From: Coleophoma eucalyptorum
Lineage: Eukaryota; Ascomycota; Leotiomycetes; Helotiales; Dermateaceae
Direction of reading: 5' to 3'
Length of the DNA stretch: 64,000 bases
NCBI GenBank assembly: GCA_026120035.1
Contig: JALRME010000014.1
Location: forward strand, 620,001 to 684,000
The position numbers and the translations under genes are program-made. Each line of letters opens with the position of its first letter. Position 1 is the first letter of the stretch. The notes under the pieces were generated by a model, which was not told where the DNA came from, did no database searches, and worked only from the letters and a program-made list of their open reading frames with translations. Positions 13,131 through 27,448 of the stretch are shown here, piece by piece.

Positions 13131-13641
13131 ATGTCTCTTTCTGTGTTGACTCAGTATCTGCCGCAACATCCAGGTCTCCTACCTCAATGGCTAGTATTTG
13201 TAGGTTCTCCTATTTCGTCGCCAATTCCACACTGTAACTAAGCTTAATCTCCTATAGACATCTTTTCTCGCAGTAGGAAACGCAATTCAAGCCTACCTGA
13301 CAATCTCCTACACACGCCGCGTGTACCTTGGTCCTAAAGCAGCCAAGGACGGACGATCAACACCAGATGCCACTTCACCTGCGACACCGCTCTCATCGAG
13401 GACCTGGGGAACATGGACGCTGCTCCAAGGAGTGGTACGAGGATATGCCGCATACGATATCAGTAACCCAATGATGTACCAATTAGCTCTGTTGACATAT
13501 GTCATCGCGGGCTGGCATTTTCTCAGCGAATGGTTTCTCTTCAAGACTGCACGGCTTGGAGAGGGAATTCTCGCGCCAGTTATGGTTGCAACCTCCAGCT
13601 TGATATGGATGCTTTGCCAATGGAGTTTCTATGTACAATAA
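13131..13641 (+). CDS. ERG28: Ergosterol biosynthetic protein 28 (ER scaffold)
   Basis: Exons 13131-13199 and 13258-13641 give 150 aa, the normal Erg28 length. The protein tethers the C-4 demethylation enzymes (Erg25, Erg26, Erg27) in the ER membrane. Visible family features are the N-terminal LPQWLVF helix, then GNAIQAYLTISYTRRVY (joined across the intron), the TWGTWTLLQGVVRGYAAY segment and further hydrophobic helices near 105-145. The intron has a GTAGGT donor and TATAG acceptor. It ends 113 bases before the stop of the convergent galactose-1-phosphate uridylyltransferase gene. Confidence 0.93.
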
Positions 13642-13754
13642 GATATCATACTGATGGCTGGGCAAGATTGCTCGAGCTCCGGCATAGATCTGGATAGAGA
13701 GCTGTGCCAAACCACGAAGGCATTTTCTACTATCTAACCTCTTTAATTGCAGCC

Positions 13755-16037
<2,283 letters not shown>

Positions 16038-17536
16038 ATGTATCTCAAGTCACTCTCTTCTTTGCTTATCCTATCTCTCTCTGGTCTAGCAGCAGGGACG
16101 ACATGTGTCATGCCCAAAAATTCCACAGCTGGGGGAGATGATGCACCCGGAATTACCGCAGCCGTCTCTGCTTGTGGCAGTAACTCGACCATTCTCTTCT
16201 CGGCCAATGAGACATATAACCTGCTCACACCACTTTCCTTCAAAGACTTGAGCGGAGTCAAGTTTTCCTTTGAGGGCAACATCAGTTTGAGTGAGGATAT
16301 AACAGAGATTCAGACTGTCGTGAACAACACCAAAATCTATCCTGGCCACTGGATTACCATCAAAGGCTCAGATGTGACTTTCAGCGGTAGTAAATCTCAG
16401 GACGGTGGTTGGTTTCTTGGTGCGTACCTTTGTGCTGCTCACAGCGATGGGAACCGGGTTGGTTAATGCTATCTATAGCTCATGGCCAACAATGGTGGTC
16501 AGCCGGAAACCAGATTGCGAGACCGCACTGGTTTTCATTCTCAGTCACGTAAGATCTCATAGCTACGCCAGGTACATGTCTAACGATTTTTTTTTATTGC
16601 AGTGGCTTGGTGATTGAAGATCTGAAAATCTTGAAACCCATTGCATGGGTGTTCTCAATCAAAGGCAGCGATGTCAAAATGACCAACACTTATATCGATG
16701 CCATCTCTGATGATGAGTTCCCCTTCAACACTGGTAAGTCCTCAGGGTAGCCTTGGGATTGGCTAAGCTCAGCGTATGTAGATGGTATCGATCTCAGTGG
16801 AAATAATGTGCTTATTGACGGATTCGAATGCCACAACGGCGACGACATGGTGAATGTTTCACCCGACGCAACCAACATAACGGTCCGCAACGTACTTGCA
16901 ACTGGAACCCATGGTATCGCAGTCTCTTGCAGTTCAGGGACTGCGGGCAATTACCTTTTTGAGGACATAGTGGTGAGAGACAGTCTATTTGGTGCCCGCT
17001 TCAAGGGTAGCTTGGGTACTACCTGCAACCTCAGCAATGTCACCTGGAGAAACTTCGAGATTCATAACACTAGTTACCCTATTCATTTCATCGAGAATTA
17101 TGTAGACCAGGAAAAGGGTTCTTCGAGCATGAATACGTCAGTGGCCGCATTTGCAGACTCTTTCTCGTGGGAGAACATTACTGGCAGTACCGGCACATCG
17201 CTCAAGGACGGCAGCTGCATTACCGATCCCTGTTGGAGCTATACTGAGGGTACCTATCCTCTCAGCTTCCCCTTTGTCAATATCTCTGACATATTTTTAG
17301 GAGAATCCCTTGATAAAGCCGTGTACATCATGTGCAATGACCAGGCTCACTGCACGAATTTCCACTTCGCGGATATCAATCTGACAACTGCGGTCAGTTT
17401 CTGAGGAATCCTGCCAATGATTTGCTTTGCTAATAGATTACAGAATGGTACTGCTGCTCAGATGGAGTGCACTGGACTGGAAGGTGTCACTGGCATGGGG
17501 TTGACTTGTACGAATGGAACGATCACTGCAGACTGA
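16038..17536 (+). CDS. Secreted GH28 pectinase (exopolygalacturonase-like)
   Basis: Exons 16038-16419, 16479-16548, 16603-16733, 16782-17392 and 17444-17536 give 428 aa. Residues 1-20 form a signal peptide. A right-handed parallel beta-helix of glycoside hydrolase family 28 follows. Its catalytic signature is visible: NTDG at 193-196, GDD at 214-216, THG around 238-240 and the R-F-K triad at 267-269. The GQQWW and ARPHWFSF segments favour an exo-acting polygalacturonase over an endo enzyme. There are many N-glycosylation sequons. It would cleave galacturonan of plant cell walls outside the cell, so it suggests a plant-associated or saprotrophic fungus. Four introns of 48-59 nt are set by GT-AG signals and frame. 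Exact substrate (polygalacturonate or xylogalacturonan) cannot be fixed here. Confidence 0.93.
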
Positions 17537-18702
17537 GTTGGAAGGGTAAGCTAAGCAAAAAGTAATCGTGGCGTGGAATAATGTGGCCTTAAGCTCGTCC
17601 ATTCGTTTACATTGCTTCTCTTCAGTCTTTTAGGCTTCCCTCTTGTACTTCTTTACCTGTATACATTTATTTACTATACGATTGAACTGTAGATAGCTTT
17701 GGCGTATTTGCTTGCACAATATCAGCAGCAATATAGCAGCGTATCGGGGAAAATGTATGCATAGGGGTAATCGTCACTGTGGTACTCATTCCCTAATTCT
17801 CCCGAACAGGTATTCTCGTCATCTCTAGAGTAATAATCTTAACTTTTCTCTTCTGAAAGGATTCAGTATTTTTTGACTTTCCCATCAAGCGAGCCGGTGC
17901 ACACGTGGCCTGAGACTACTGACGGACGGTAGCATCACGGAAATGGCAGCCATATTAGCCGCAACAACTCTTCTTATCTCGGTCGGACATCCTTATCGCA
18001 AAGCATCAACCTCAACGCGAAGTTAGTTCGTCGCCATCTCTCTTCCATCGTCGTCATCGTCGTCGTTATCGCTTGACATCTACAACTTCATTAATCGCAA
18101 GTTACCAACATCTTCAATTAGTAGTGCATCAAATTCCACTCCGTGGTCGCACACATCTCGTCCTTTTGTATGGGGGATGCATAAGGTGGCCTATATGGCT
18201 CATGCACCATTCCATCCTACTCGGTGATTATTTGCCAACCCTTCTACACCGTTCCGCATCCTCAACAAGTCAGCCACCACGGTGAAAACGTCTTTTCATC
18301 CTGTCCCAAGCCACAATATCTTCTACCGAAGTCCTGTTCTGCAAGGGGCAAGGTGACGTCGAAAATCAAACTCGGCGCGACTCCACTATCGCAAGTTCTC
18401 CTGCATCTGCCGAGAAGGAATCACACCACGATAAACGATCAGCCCTATCGGGTGGTGGCTTCCAAAACAGAGCCCCAATACATGCGAATAACATCCGCGT
18501 AGTGGAGTGACACCGTCAATTCCACGGAGCCAGGGAATGCCTGGTGCATAATTCTGAAGCCACCTCAGATCAGTTCACTTGATCGGACTACTTTTCGTAA
18601 AGTATAAAATCCGCGAACTACCCAGTCCCAGTTGTTGTCGCCGGGATTGTGTCTTCGTTCTTCTTGATATATTCTATATTCTGATAATCATCAACCGACA
18701 AT
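17537..18702. other. Intergenic region before the F-box gene
   Basis: No supportable gene. A low-complexity CGTC/TCG-rich stretch lies around 18028-18075. A TATA element for the next gene is at 18603-18610. Confidence 0.5.
18603..18610 (+). promoter_or_regulatory. Probable TATA box of the F-box gene
   Basis: TATAAAAT lies about 95 bases upstream of the ATG at 18703. Confidence 0.45.
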
Positions 18703-19748
18703 ATGGTGGTCAATTCCACTGGGATTGGGGCATTGCCCAATGAGGTCAGTATAGTGCTCCACGAGATTCGACTTCGACTAAGTCTCCAAACAGCTCCTCA
18801 TCACGCTTCTATCTAGATTCTCAACCCGCTCTCTACTCCCAATGACATCTGTGTCTCATCGCTTCCACGACATTATTCTTCGCATCCTCCATACTCGACT
18901 CCTTCACGTATCGTCTCTCGAGGACCACAAACTCATCCTCGAAGTCTACCATCCATCCAACAAACTTTCTACGCCCTATCTATTCTGCGATTATCTTGGA
19001 ACAGATGGGTTAAGTGGTGAGATGGAAGGAGAGGGAGATATATACAAAGATGTCAATGATACGGGGAGACTTGGAAAACTGTCTGGTCTATACTCCCATT
19101 TCAGACCAGTCCAGCCAGAAAACACTCGAAAGGTCGTACGACCACATCCGGCTGGGGGTCCACTAGTTCCAGCATCATGGCTTGCGGGTCCCTTGAATGC
19201 CCTCGTGGAGGATAATACGAGTGAATACGTGTGCCAGAACATCAGCCTTGAGTCGCATGAACTTTTCTCCCAACTCTGCACCATCACCAACCTCGCAAAA
19301 GTTGGCCCAAGACCTGGCCTCTTAAGCAGTTGTGTCAATATTGGAGATAGCGTGCTGCGAGTATGGAAAGATTGGCTTTCAGAACGTGCGACTGCATTGC
19401 TTGAGAATGACAAGCTTCCCATAGAAAGCAAAGCCCAGGCAGATCACGCAGACTACAACAAGCGACTTCTCTGGGTTGACAACGACAAAAACGTGGGATT
19501 GAGATTACGAATTTCCGAGCGTAAGGATCTTGAAGCTCCGATCTTGATTGGCCGTGATGAGGATACTCCAGCATCGTATGTTCTCGAATACGAAGGTATG
19601 TTCTATCGCTTTATATCCCATCCTCATTCGCTAACATAGATAAGAACTTGTAGTAAAAACTACCAAACTTCTTCTCAAAGTCGAGCAATCGCTAGAGCAA
19701 GAATTACAACACTCAGGTAAAGCCATCGTCATTGGATCCTGGATTTGA
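18703..19748 (+). CDS. F-box domain protein
   Basis: Exons 18703-18744, 18794-19595 and 19654-19748 give 312 aa. Residues 10-45, with LPNELLITLLSRF and SVSHRFHDIILR, are an F-box, the Skp1-binding module of SCF ubiquitin ligases. The remainder is a fungus-specific substrate-side region with LAKVGPRPGLLSSCVNI and VLRVWKDWL and no visible WD or LRR repeats. The 3' end is a choice. Reading through 19716 ends HSGKAIVIGSWI at 19748, which looks like a natural C-terminus for this family. A cryptic donor at 19717 with an acceptor at 19906 would instead replace it with about 42 residues ending at 20034. I prefer the read-through. The target is unknown. Confidence 0.8.
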
Positions 19749-20983
19749 AATATACGAAAACCCCCCCTCGTGGGACATCAACCACGAGTTTCATACGCGA
19801 ACACGAACGCTACGCACGCAACGAGATTCATGTTTTTCTTTAGAATGACTACATTGTTTTATAGAGTCACTTTACTTACATTTCACTCTGTTTTTTTTGC
19901 TTTTAGGAATGACTTGCGGTTTTGATGGTGTCTATGCTATGCATCATCCTTTTTATCATCAACCGGCAGCGGACGCAGGCTGGATCACTACGAGGCGGTG
20001 GATGCTTCAGGAAATGTTTGGGGTCGGTGCTTAGAGGGTGATTTAGAAAGGCGCTTAAAGGTACTTAAAGAGAGGTACCCATACACTTGGGAGACTGGCG
20101 TCATGGGTTGTATGATGGATTGGGTAAATGGGTAATGGGTAAAATATTGCATCTTCTCGCATATAGAATATTTTTAAGGCAAAGGTTCCTTGCAAACTCG
20201 ACTTCATTGGGGATGATTTATCTAATTAGAGTAAAGCTACTTGGAAGCTTCTTGAGTCTATCTTTTTTATTGGCCCTTTAACCTTCTACTCCATAATTGA
20301 ATATGGTCCTATTCGACTGCATAACCTGTTCCTCCTCGCCCTCGCTCAATTTTTTCCCCCTACCATACTGGACATTTACTCAAAGTTGTCAATATAGCTA
20401 ATGGCAAAGAAAAATACAAAACAATATTCATTGTCGTCGTACAGGGTGCAACATCGTCATGACAGCCTTCGGGTTGCTTTCTCGTAAGGAGTGCAAAAGG
20501 GCCGACCGAGTTCGACCACAGGTAAGCGTATAAGTGTCCCTAATTCGTGCTGGCCATTGGAGTTCAAGGTGACATGAAACAATGTTGACATGAATGCCGT
20601 AGAATTATAGCAGGCCTTTTAATTCAACCCGGACAATTTTCTGCAAATACTAAATCTAGGGTATCATTGAACCTTTTTTCTTTCCGTTGCCATGGTCTCG
20701 CTGTTCTTACATCAAAGCCCCCATCCTGTCCAGCCTCAATCCCTGATCGAACCCTCAGGAACTCAATGCTTGATCCTGAATCAGTGTTTCCCGAATTTTT
20801 TTCGTCCGAAGAATTATCTCTGTCGGAGAGACCGCGGGAGAAGCCGCTATGATTTGCATGTTCTGAATATTACTGTCAAAATTCAATCGCCAATAATCTC
20901 AATCCTCGCGAGCCTTATAGCTTCGAGATCTCGGGTGCGTGTCTCAGGTGCGCTGTCTCTATTCGACCACGTACAGCGTTTGT
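19749..20983. other. Intergenic region
   Basis: AT-rich and without a supportable gene. It includes the possible alternative last exon of the F-box gene (19907-20034). A frame at 20692-21042 runs antisense into the next gene and is not supported. Confidence 0.45.
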
Positions 20984-22013
20984 TCACCGAGGAACTCCAA
21001 CTGGCTTATCACCGGCGAGCTCCATGCCTAAAATCAACTTGACCTCTGGACAATACTCCATGACGTGCCTCACTTTCGCCTCGTCATCCCAGAGCTGACC
21101 ATGATGCACACCAAGCCATCCAACATGATAGCCGAGAGGATTGTCGTCCCAAACACCCTCAACACTAAAATGCTTACTGATGGTGGCATTTGGCATCTTA
21201 GCATTCTTAAGATGTGCGAGCTCTGTTGTGAGCCATAGATCTTCCAGCGCTGGATCGTTCACTGGCCGGTCTTCTGCATTGAGGACCTTCAGGATTCGCG
21301 AAACCTTGCGTAGTGACAGACCCCCGTTGCCTCCGTACTGGGCTGTGTCACTCCATGGTGCACCAACCCAATCCCATTCAAGCCAGTCGTTCAAGGTCTC
21401 CTTGCTGTTAGCACACAGAATGCTGTCTGGCTGAAAGACGAGCAGGTTCTCTGCAGGGCTGAGAATATCTCGGTACAGGTGTATGTCCGTAAACATCTGT
21501 GAGATGGATTCACGATTGGTGACATTGTACTGCGGCGGAACCTCGAGGACGGAGAGTTTCCCAATCGCCTCAAGCTGAGCAACATGAGCGGACGACAGGA
21601 GCGTCTGAATCGACTCAGGGGAACCCATGAAGCGTAAGGTCCACTCTGGGGGAATCAAAGCGGCCATGTGAGTAAAGAGAGCTGGAAGATGTGGCAGTGG
21701 TCTGGTTTCTACCATAAAAGCCATCTTTGTCATATCATACTGCACCTCCGGCTGAGCCTGTTCTGGGGCCGTGGGGTCCGGGCTTCCTTTGCTGGGCGCG
21801 GGGCCCGATGGGACACTGAGGAATGAAGCATGGTCATTATACAGAATTCGAAAAGACCTGGGTCATTGTCAACCTCAATGCAATGGCGCTGGGGCCCGGG
21901 GAGCTACCATACATGTACAGAAATACAAGCATCGCTGACATTCCAAAGACCACGAAATGTGACTTCTTCAGCTGCAGGGTCCACGACCCATCCACAGACT
22001 TGCGGCACAGCAT
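20984..22013 (-). CDS. Membrane-anchored DUF5672-type (glycosyltransferase-like) protein
   Basis: Exons (minus) 22013-21874 and 21815-20984 give 323 aa. Residues about 18-35 are a single hydrophobic segment after a short basic tail, then a Pro/Ser-rich stem, which is type II Golgi-like topology. The catalytic-type domain follows, with MFTDIHLYRDIL, ENLLVFQPDSILC, WDWVGAPW, GGNGGLSLRK and PLGYHVGWLGVHHGQLW. These are the hallmarks I associate with DUF5672, a putative glycosyltransferase fold. The intron (21816-21873) uses a weak GTTGAC donor, chosen because the stronger-looking GTCTTT at 21865 breaks the frame. Donor sugar and acceptor are unknown. The exact N-terminal join is the least certain part. 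Confidence 0.82.
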
Positions 22014-23255
22014 GGTCGCGCACTCTCGGGACAGCTCCTGGATCGTGGAGTGAGGATGTAGAGAGGACAAGAGGAGGGGGAGGGAGAGATACAACAACAA
22101 AAAAGAAAGGAAAGGAGTGTATATCTACAAGAGGAAATCTCCTGGCGTAAAGGAGGCTAGAACGGAAAGACATGCAATCCTCATCAGCCTCCTCCTTCTC
22201 CGCATGGCGGCGCCGGGGTTCCTCAAGCAAGGAACGCATTTCTCGTCAGCCAGACCAACCCTATTCCAGATAAGGGTCATCTCTCAATACGAGGACCCAG
22301 ACCGAAGGGGAAGGAACCCACACGACAGCAACGAGCTGTCATCGCTTGTCTATGGTTGGTAGTAGGGCTGCTCAACAATCCCGGTGAAGATCCCGTTATG
22401 TAAGCCGGCTGATGGAGTACTTGGAGATTGGTCGCCAAGCCCTGCGCCGCTTGGTTCACATAACCACAATGTACGATCCATATTCTTGTGCAGTTTTAAT
22501 CCGTTCTCATATCTTCAGCCTTTTCGCCGCTGGGTGGGATTATGGTATAAGTGTCTCCCACGTTTTACATGATCCCATTACTGTAAGGATTGATTTTGCA
22601 TATGACTTGATAAGCTGCATGATTTAAGTGGGCATTTGGAGAATTACAATGGCATGTAATTCACTGTGCCACCATATCTGTGAGTACGTAACCCCCAGCA
22701 CTAATACACCTGAATAGGAACAACAATTTGAAAGCCGTATTTATGCCACTATTCTAGCAATCACTGGGGCTGGCAGACCAAAAAAGCAGTGCAAATGCGT
22801 TAGCATTTGTTATACTACCCTGCCCGATTATACTGAGCATAAATAGAGTTAAATTTATCGTAATACTATAAGAGTTGTGGAAAGAAGAAGAAAAAGACGC
22901 CTCGGACTATGCGACACGCAGTCTTCACTTTCATTCTACATAGTCAATACAGCCCCTGTTGATGTCCCCAGAATCGATCATTGCAACATGCAAATATGGG
23001 CTAAAATGAATTAAGCTATCGTTTAATCTCTCTAAGCTTTAGTTATCACTTAAGTTTAAAACGATACTCAGTAAACTGATCGTCGGACCCACTCCTGGAC
23101 ACTCCCTACCGCGATTCGCTTCTGGCCAGGGAAAGCAAATAGCGAATGACACTTGGAATGTGTCCTGGAGTCGCACTGTCCATACAAAAACAACTCCTTT
23201 CCAACGCTTATACCTTCATTTACTCTTGTCTGTCCCTGCCGGTTGGAATCATACG
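22014..23255. other. Intergenic region
   Basis: No gene supported; AT-rich from about 22650 on. It forms the 5' flank of the DUF5672 gene and the left flank of the transposase relic. Confidence 0.45.
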
Positions 23256-23720
23256 ATGTCGGCCCCGAACGACGTTGACTTTAATTCTGTGCGCCTGGAA
23301 AACACCCTACAATTTCTTGATGAAAACCCTAGTGAGCGGGTACTCACCGCGGCCAGGATATTCAATGTAAACCACACTAGAATTCATACAAGGCATAGAA
23401 GGAGGAAGCATCCATCAGGGCCTAATGGGGGCCAGAATAAGATACTACAGACGAATGAGGAAGACGTTATACGTAAGTATATTCACTCCCTTCTGGCCCG
23501 TTAAATCCAGCCGACTCGAACGATTATTTTCGATGCTATTTACAAAACTTTACTTGGCTAGAAAACCGGGCGCTAAGTCACCTACTAATCCCTGGTTCCG
23601 GGGCTGGTGGAATGCAAATGAGATAGATAGGGTCACCTGTAAGCCTCTGGGTGTAATCTGGCTTACAGCTGCTGATGAGCGACAGCTGCCAATCAGCGTG
23701 AGTACAGCAATAGCACTGTA
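23256..23720 (+). pseudogene. Relic of a pogo-like DDE transposase (N-terminal DNA-binding part)
   Basis: Frame 23256-23504 encodes an N-terminal helix-turn-helix-like region (VLTAARIFNVNHTRIHTR, then EEDVIRKYIHSLL). This resembles the psq/CENP-B-type binding domain of pogo/Fot1 transposases. After a stop at 23502-23504 the similarity continues in another frame (23540-23720) with FRGWWNANEIDRV, CKPLG and IWLTAADE, the second half of a CENP-B-type domain. Stops and at least one frame change separate the parts, and the DDE catalytic domain is absent. It is best read as a truncated, inactive element. I could not find terminal inverted repeats. Confidence 0.55.
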
Positions 23721-24087
23721 ACTATGCCCAAGCTTTAAGAGATCCAAATATCCAAAGTGAGATGTATACAGTCAATTCTGAAGGGGAATACTGTTGTGTT
23801 GTTGTATAAAGCATGAGAAAATACTAGACGGAAAGGCGCTGTAGCCTGTAGGGAATATCCAGAACTGGGTCTGATGATGATTTCTATTTTAACAGCTTTT
23901 AGATAGTCCTTAAAATCTATGAACACCTGTTAGTTTCTAATCTTTTAAGTTATATCAAATAAAAAACCAACCTAACCCAGTACAGTATTTCTTGAAAAAA
24001 AAAAACGCAATAGAAACCTCTAGAAATAGATGCTATTTCCACCAAGTGCACAAACCATTTATTCGAAATATCAGCTATATTTCACCT
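23721..24087. other. Intergenic region
   Basis: About 370 AT-rich bases between the transposase relic and the acetyltransferase stop codon. It contains a short A-run near 23994-24004. Nothing else seen. Confidence 0.45.
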
Positions 24088-24851
24088 CTATAGCAGGTCT
24101 GGAACAGGCTCGACCTTCCTTATCACTCTCGCTGGTGATCCAACGGCAATCGAGAAGCTTGGTATATTTTTGGTCACCACAGAGCTAGCACCAACTGTAA
24201 CACCATCACCTATCGTCACTCCTGGCAAGATTACAGTATTCCCTCCAATCCAGCAATCGTTCCCAATTTTGACTTCTTTCGAATAGTCTATGCCGTCTCG
24301 TCTTCCTTGTACCTCCGTCGGGTGCGTTGCAGCGAAGATACTTACGCCTGGACCAAACTTCGTCCGATAGCCAATAGTCACGATTGCGCAATCTAGGATC
24401 ACCATACTGCGTTTAAACATTAAGCGTGCAGCCTTAGCATTCGTATTCTTAGGGGACGCACTTGAAATTGCCATAAAACCCATCTCCGATAGATATGTTG
24501 CACCCGTAATCAACTCGGAACGGAGGGTCAATATCAACCCCTTTGCCCACGTGTCCGAGGAGCTCCTTCAGCATAACATTACGGTCTTCTGTCAAGGATT
24601 CGTTGGTTGCATCATCGGGCAGATAATCGTTATACTTCTTGACAAGTTTACGTGCACGTAATCTGCCTTTTATTAATTCGGGCACAAATGAATCATAACT
24701 GTTCTTCCTTTATTAATAGACATCCAGCAAAGTAGGGAATATGTACAAACACCATTCCGGAGATCATTTTCTCATAATCGTCGCACCATGGTGTGTTCGA
24801 GAGCGTTTTAGCATATGCTATAGACTGTAGATTCTTCGTCGTGCTTGCCAT
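24088..24851 (-). CDS. Maltose/galactoside-type O-acetyltransferase (left-handed beta-helix)
   Basis: Exons (minus) 24851-24751, 24698-24462 and 24406-24088 give 218 aa. Residues 20-75 (PWCDDYEKMISGM, then an Arg/Lys-rich helix) match the N-terminal Mac domain of maltose acetyltransferases. Residues about 95-210 show hexapeptide repeats of a left-handed beta-helix, with DYGCNISIGDGF, IGNDCWIGGNTVILPGVTIGDG and VGASSVVTKNIP. These bind acetyl-CoA in the NodL/LacA/Maa family. Expected activity is acetylation of a sugar or small-molecule hydroxyl in the cytosol. Both joins restore family sequence. Donor 1 (GTTTGT) is weak. The gene is divergent from the Zn2Cys6 regulator gene, 398 bases apart, which hints at joint control. 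Confidence 0.88.
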
Positions 24852-25249
24852 AATGATTTACGTGTTTGTAATATGAGAAGTAAGTATGCTTGTTATAGGA
24901 TTAAAGGTGATGTTTTCGTATCTTAAGCGGCGGAGCAGTAGAGGCGGAGCGAATCCCGAGTCCCTATAAGTAGTGTGCACCAGTTAGCCGCGTTCTACTT
25001 TAACCTTAACCCAACATGGTAGGAGAGACGATTTGGGCAATTTCAGAGGTCTTACCATCGTAGCGATTACTTCACGTTTTACTCACAACCAATATCGACT
25101 CTTTTTCCATTTGATCCTCGAGATTGTTTTATTCTAGCTTTTTTCACCGATGTTCTCCAATAGGTTCAGTTAAAGTTCTGGTTTTGTACCGCTCTCTAGG
25201 ATAACCCCCACTTTTAAGTTCTGCTTGCCAAAGATCGTAGACTGAAGTC
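24852..25249. promoter_or_regulatory. Divergent promoter of acetyltransferase and Zn2Cys6 regulator
   Basis: 398 bases between outward-reading ATGs. A regulator often binds such an intergenic region. No clear CGG-N-CCG palindrome was found by eye. Confidence 0.35.
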
Positions 25250-27448
25250 ATGCCTCCCTCAACCAGGCGCCGGACAAACTCTTTGGCATTTGCCAAAACA
25301 GATTGTCATACATGCACTGCTAATCAGCGTCAATGTGACAGGAAGCGGCCAAGATGCTCGTCCTGTTCTGGCAAGAAAATTATCTGTGGCGGCTACCCTA
25401 TGCAGTTGAAATGGTCCAAGAGCAAGCCAATACAATCAAAGGCATCTATGTTATCACAACCGACAGATGACATATTCCAGATGGAGCCTCTGTCAATTCC
25501 AGCTTCTATCCATTTTAGGGACAGGGATAACCGATCACGGCCTCACAAGCCTCGGATATTCAGATTCGTGGCTGAACGAGCCTCGGGTCGGAAGCAAACC
25601 TCTGCTGAATCAAGCGAGGCTCCCATTAAACAGAGCTCTACCTGTCCTAGTGGAACCCAGACACAAGGCTCTGTTCAGAGTCGCAGCATAGTAACTGACA
25701 GATCACATCGTCTATCTACGCCAAGTAGCCCTTTACTTGGCACTCTTGAAAGTGCTGTTCATGGTGAGATGAGACATCCTATTATATTGATCATACTAAT
25801 ATCTATGCGATATGATAAAGTTGCTAGCCCAAATATAATTAATGAACAGCGCGATATTTCCGACCTATTAGCCTTGTCGCCTATAGTTGGCTTCTCCGAT
25901 CCCCTTGACTGGTGGAGTTGGTCTCCTACTAGTACTTTAGACATCGAAATTCCCAATACATCAGGCGAACTAGACAGTGATTGCAACACGGTAGCTATAT
26001 CATCTTCCATTGACAATGTATCTCGAAGGTACATTTCACCTATTGCCTCGTTTAAAAATCCGGGGTGGAACCTTACAGCATTGGAGAGCCCTGTTCTACA
26101 TAGTAACCTGTTTGGGAAATTTGAACCCTTGCTTAACATGTGTAAGTACTGTGCCTCAACATTTTTCGAATGTTATTGACCAAAACTGGTAGATGATCAG
26201 GAGTTTTGTGTCGTCCCACTGAGCGGAGATGTCCCTAGCAACCCCTTTCGATGTCGATTGGAAACTTCCTGTGGATCCCAGTCTTTGTTGCATGCTATTC
26301 TCGCGATATCATGCTACCACGCTGGCAGACAAGGAAGCAAAGGTTATTACCCTCCATCTGATGCCTTCGACCATCATAATACTGCTATTCAATTATATCG
26401 CAACGAACTTAATACCTACGTGGGGTCTCAAGGAGTACAGCTCCTAGATACAACAATGGTATTTTTCTTATTCCATGTACGTAGGCAAGGCTCCGTATTC
26501 GATCTGGTTAATTACTAACATAGAATTAGGCAACTCAATCTGCCTTTGGTGATTGGGCAACTCGCATATCTGATGCCCGGAAGCTTCTCAGTATGTCTGG
26601 TGGGGTAAAGATTTTCGCACACAATCGGAGAGTTCAAGCGCAGGTTGTTTTACTTCTGTGGTACGTCATGTCACCATTCTAATGATATCCCATACACTGA
26701 CCTCGGTCCAAGGTGGGATGCAACTATAGCCCTACTTTCACGGCAGGGATGCTTGCTACCATACTCCTATTTTGAAGCTCTTTTAGCCCTCGAGGACGAC
26801 CGGTATTGGAGTTTCTTTGAACTCACTGGCTGTCCCAGAGAACTCCTTGTTCCTTTGATGCAGCTGGCACGGCTTGCCGAAGAAAACGAGAAAGTCCTAT
26901 CGATGCACTGGACAAAATTCGATTTAACACTTGTTGACGAGATTCAGGCTTCGATCGTCAACTGGAAAAATCCTAGTCTGGAGATTGAGGATGATATACC
27001 AGAAGAGCAAATGCAGCAGCAGCGTGACCGATGGAATTGTTCTGAGGCGTGGAGATATGCCCTCTTAATCTATATCACAAGAGTGTTTCGATGGAATCGG
27101 AATACGAGCCGACCTTCGAGGCTTGCCACATATGCAAGATTCGTCTTCGAGCACGTCCATTCTTGTCGTCATACTGCTATACTACAAAAACAGGGCTTCT
27201 TCCCGCTCTTTTTAGCTGGCTCTGAAACTAAAGATCAATTCTCGCAACAGAGCTTTCGTGATTACTGCCAGTATTGGAATAGAATTTGTGGCTATGATCT
27301 TTTCATTAGCGCGTCTTCATTGCTTGAAGAGCTGTGGAAGGAACAAGATGGGCCGTGTAGCGATACAACCTGGTGGGGTTCTATCATTGACAAGAAACAA
27401 CAGTCCTGCGAGTCTCATATAGCTCGAATGCAATTCTGCTTCGGATGA
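25250..27448 (+). CDS. Zn(II)2Cys6 fungal transcription factor
   Basis: Exons 25250-26141, 26193-26476, 26530-26660 and 26713-27448 give 680 aa. The N-terminal binuclear zinc cluster is complete, with Cys19, Cys22, Cys29, Cys36, Cys39 and Cys46 (spacing C-x2-C-x6-C-x6-C-x2-C-x6-C). A basic, low-complexity linker (50-200) follows. From about 300 the protein is the fungal-specific transcription factor 2 type regulatory domain (DQEFCVVPL, GSQSLLHAILAISCYHAG, FFLFHATQSAFGDW, RYWSFFELTGCPRELL). It would act in the nucleus as a DNA-binding regulator. Adjacency to an acetyltransferase (divergent) and a dioxygenase (convergent) suggests a pathway-specific role, which is inference. All three introns are 51-53 nt. 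Confidence 0.92.

Noticed and set aside
19717..20034. Alternative terminal intron and exon of the F-box gene
   Set aside because: Signals exist (donor 19717, acceptor 19906), but the intron would be about 190 nt and read-through gives a more family-like C-terminus. Only transcripts can settle it.
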